Source: Entrophospora sp. SA101 (taxonomy: Eukaryota; Glomeromycota; Glomeromycetes; Entrophosporales; Entrophosporaceae). From it: 50,425 nucleotides of DNA. The notes beneath the pieces are model-generated. The model had not been told where the DNA came from, ran no database searches, and saw only the letters and a list, made by a program, of their open reading frames with translations. The stretch is taken from contig CAUDNR010002624.1 in assembly GCA_958430865.1 (NCBI GenBank), positions 34,939-85,363 on the forward strand. Reading direction: 5' to 3'. Below, piece by piece: positions 47,845 through 50,425 of the stretch; the stretch's first letter is position 1, and the number at the start of each line of letters is the position of its first letter. Both the position numbers and the translations under genes were made by a program.

Positions 47845-49092
47845 AGGACACTTGCAGATCATCGGAAATAATTGAACAAAGAAACATGAAAAAAAAGAAA
47901 AATTTTATTAACCTAACCACATTTGCTTATTAAGTAAAATTCATCTTCATATCAAATAGTATAACATACTGAAGTTTCGTCATATATAAACAACAAATTG
48001 TTGTTTTACGAACCTTAAAAAATAAAAATGAATTTTTCGGAATTTTCAAAAAAGTCTAACTCGAAAATTGACCACAATGTCAAGTTCTAATGACCTTTGC
48101 GGTATAAGTAAAAAATGCGTCTTATGTTTGAATCTAGCTATATGCAAAATTCTAGATTATTTGGTAAATTAATTAACGAGAAAAAAAATAAAACGTAGAA
48201 AATTTTACGAAACAATTCAATCCCAAACTGCTCACCAATTTGAAACATAAAAGACATCAAAAAATATATGAAACTGTTCCAAATTAATTGTATTTTATTA
48301 AAAAAAAATCAATATCTTGTCGGGTTTCCTTTACTTTTTAAAACAGCATCAACTCTTTGTGGCATACTATCTATTAATCTATTAATTCTTTCTGGGATAG
48401 TGTTAAACCATTCCTCTTTCAATGAATTGAATAGTTTTGGTTCTGGGTTTCTCATTCTAAGTCTTCTTTTTAAATCCTGCCAGGTCTAAGAGCTGGAGTT
48501 GTTTTATTCTTGGAAAATAATCATTAATGGTCTTTTCGACTGCACTTTTGATCTATTTAATATGCGAGCTATTTCTCTATAAGAAAAATCGGCCTTTTTA
48601 AAGCCAACAATTTCTCCGCGTTCGAATTCAGATAATTGAGTAGCTTTGAACATTTTAAATTCTCTTTAAAAAATAAAATGGTTGAAGTGTTTACCTTTAA
48701 ACGAATTGTTTTAAAAGATCTTCAAAATTAATTCGTTTGAGTATTTTGTATGACATCTTGACAATTAATTTACATGATCTAGAATTTTGGATATAGCTAG
48801 ATTCAAATATAAGACGCATTTTTTACTTATACCGCAAAGGTCGTTAGAACTTGACATTGTGGTCAATTTTCGAGTTAAAGACTTTTTTGAAAATTCCGAA
48901 AAATTCATTTTTATTTTTTAAGGTTCGTAAAACAACAAGTTGTTGTTTATATGCGGCGAAACTTCAGTATGTTATACTATTTGATACGAAGATAAATTTT
49001 TACTTAATAAGCAAATGTGGTTAGGTTAATAAAATTTTTATTTTTTTTTATGTTTCTTTGTTCAATTATTCCCGATGATCTGCAAGTATCCT
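47845..49092. mobile_element. Tc1/mariner element with long (about 330 bp) terminal inverted repeats
   Basis: The ends are AGGACACTTGCAGATCATCG on the left and, read inward from the right, AGGATACTTGCAGATCATCG. Both are flanked by TA (47843-47844 and 49093-49094), the Tc1/mariner target. The inverted repeats continue with few mismatches to about 48175 on the left and 48765 on the right. The unique centre holds only a shortened transposase frame on the minus strand, so the copy is non-autonomous. Confidence 0.88.
48309..48653 (-). pseudogene. Tc1-type transposase, internally deleted
   Basis: From ATG 48653 the N-terminal helix-turn-helix reads MFKATQLSEFERGEIVGFKK and REIARILNRSKSAVEKTI. After a junction near 48480-48500 the reading frame changes and the family C-terminus follows: EEWFNTIPERINRLIDSMPQ, then RVDAVLKSKGNPTRY and a stop. 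The whole DDE catalytic core of about 200 residues is missing, so the product cannot be active. Confidence 0.85.
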
Positions 49093-49480
49093 TATATTTA
49101 TGACCAGGAAGTGTATATATTAATATATTAACCATTATTATTATTGCCGATTTCTCCCATTTATGGATTGATCGTAGACAATCACGTGACATGTCAACAT
49201 TAAAATCACGTGACAGAAAATTTTATTGCATCTTTGATTGGGGAAATGTTTTTCTCAAATTTGTCGTCGAGGCGCAGTAAGTTGCCTTGCACTATAAATA
49301 AAAAATTTATGCATATTAATATGCAATAAATCAATAATAATTATTTGTCAATCACATCCAAATACAATAAAATTTTTTAAATAGGAATAAACACACTGGT
49401 CTTGGGGAAATTCTTGCTCCTAGTAAAAAAAAAAAATGAATGAAGGTATTTTTTCTTATACAGAAAATAACTATTTTAAA
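49093..49480. other. Spacer between Tc1 element and satellite array
   Basis: No gene. AATCACGTGACA and AATCACGTGACAG at about 49180-49215 are two close CACGTGA (E-box-like) sites. Confidence 0.4.
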
Positions 49481-50425
49481 AATATGTAGTATTTTTTACA
49501 TCATGATTATGTAGTATTTTTTACATCATGATTTAATATTTTGCTTTATAATAAAATAATACTTAGCTAAATTCTATAAAGGTAAATAAATATTTTACAA
49601 CACAAAATAAACATCATCTAATTAAATAATTTGTTTTTTTATTTCTTTATAATAACCAGGGGGTAAGTATTATATTATAATTTAACTTTTACAACACAAA
49701 ATAAACATCATCTAATTAATTAATTTGTTTTTTTATTTCTTTATAATAACCAGTTGGTAAGTATTATATTATAATTTAACTTTTACAACACAAATAAACA
49801 TCATCTAATTAATTAATTTGTTTTTTTATTTCATAGTGAGTAAGTATTATATTATAATTTAACTTTTATGGCAACTAAATAAACTTACTTTTTTATTTCT
49901 TTATAATAACCAGCTGGTAAGTATTATATTGTATTGTAAATCAACTTTTATAATTTTTATATCTAATTAATAAGTTCATTTTTATTTATTTATAATAACC
50001 AGCTGGTAAGTAGTATATTATAAATCAACACAAAAATAAATTTATTAAAGCATCATTTAATAAATCTTTTTTATATAACCAGGGAGTAAGTATCATATTA
50101 TAAAATTAACTTACATAACACAAAATAATTTTTTATTAAAACATCAATTAATTAATAAATTTATTTTTCTTTATAATAAAATAATAACCAGCATGTAAGT
50201 AACTTTACAACAAAAAGATAAATTTTTATAACATCATCTAATTAAATATTCTTTATTTCTTCATAATAACAGCTGGTAAATATTATATTATACTATAAAA
50301 TAACTTTTACAACATATTGTATGTAGTATTTTTTACATCATGATTTAATATTTTGCTTTATAATAAAATAATAGCTAAATTCTATAAAGGTAAATAAATA
50401 TTTTACAACACAAAATAAACATCAT
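49481..50425 (+). repeat. Satellite-like tandem array, unit about 80-110 bases, open at window end
   Basis: At least eight units share ATAATAACCAGCTGGTAAGT, then ATTATATTATAA, CTTTTACAACACAAAATAAA, CATCATCTAATTAATTAATT and a T-rich block. A leading segment with GTAGTATTTTTTACATCATG is present twice at 49487-49535 and again at about 50318, where about 105 bases repeat 49509-49618 almost exactly. This suggests a higher-order repeat of roughly 810 bases. The array continues beyond the window. Confidence 0.9.

Overview
The window is nuclear DNA of a fungus. It is strongly AT-rich, and its genes carry many short GT...AG introns. The recognisable genes are fungal housekeeping genes: ATP synthase epsilon, OCA1, REI1, class III alcohol dehydrogenase, a SUR7/PalI-like membrane protein and a TBRG1-like FYR-domain protein. 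The AT bias, intron density, decayed paralogue fragments and abundance of small DNA transposons suggest an arbuscular mycorrhizal (Glomeromycotina, Rhizophagus-like) genome. That is an inference from overall character, not from a marker gene.

Layout. 0.26-2.98 kb: one copy of a dispersed 2.7 kb repeat (second copy 34.74-37.47 kb, partial inverted copy 20.77-21.31 kb) that carries a tRNA-like sequence. 3.5-5.1 kb (-): NYN-domain protein. 7.6-8.1 kb (+): small membrane protein. 9.3-10.6 kb (+) and 10.9-11.8 kb (-): convergent SDR oxidoreductase and MAPEG-like membrane protein. 12.8-15.1 kb: hAT-like MITE, a tandem block duplication, a minisatellite and a strong inverted repeat. 16.1-16.6 kb: a second hAT-like element with 8-bp target-site duplication. 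16.9-17.5 kb: assembly gap that truncates REI1. 18.1-19.3 kb: several minisatellites. 22.0-24.8 kb: ATP15 and OCA1 in tandem (+), facing an F-box-like gene (-). 27.1-28.2 kb (+): SUR7/PalI-like protein. 28.2-34.7 kb: gene-poor. 38.8-43.3 kb (-): S-(hydroxymethyl)glutathione dehydrogenase (14 exons) and the FYR-domain gene upstream of it. 44.5-46.8 kb: decayed coding fragments. 47.8-49.1 kb: a Tc1/mariner element with very long terminal inverted repeats and a deleted transposase. 49.5-50.4 kb: a satellite-like array that runs off the window.

The genes have independent roles (mitochondrial ATP synthesis, ribosome biogenesis, formaldehyde detoxification, chromatin, plasma membrane) and form no pathway cluster. 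No bacterial-type defence or biosynthetic system was seen. The least explained signals are the near-perfect 2.7 kb duplication with eroded edges and its tRNA-like passenger with a shortened anticodon loop, and the block duplication at 12.8-15.0 kb whose edge coincides with a MITE terminus. Exon boundaries were worked out by hand from splice signals and reading-frame continuity; single-base errors are possible.
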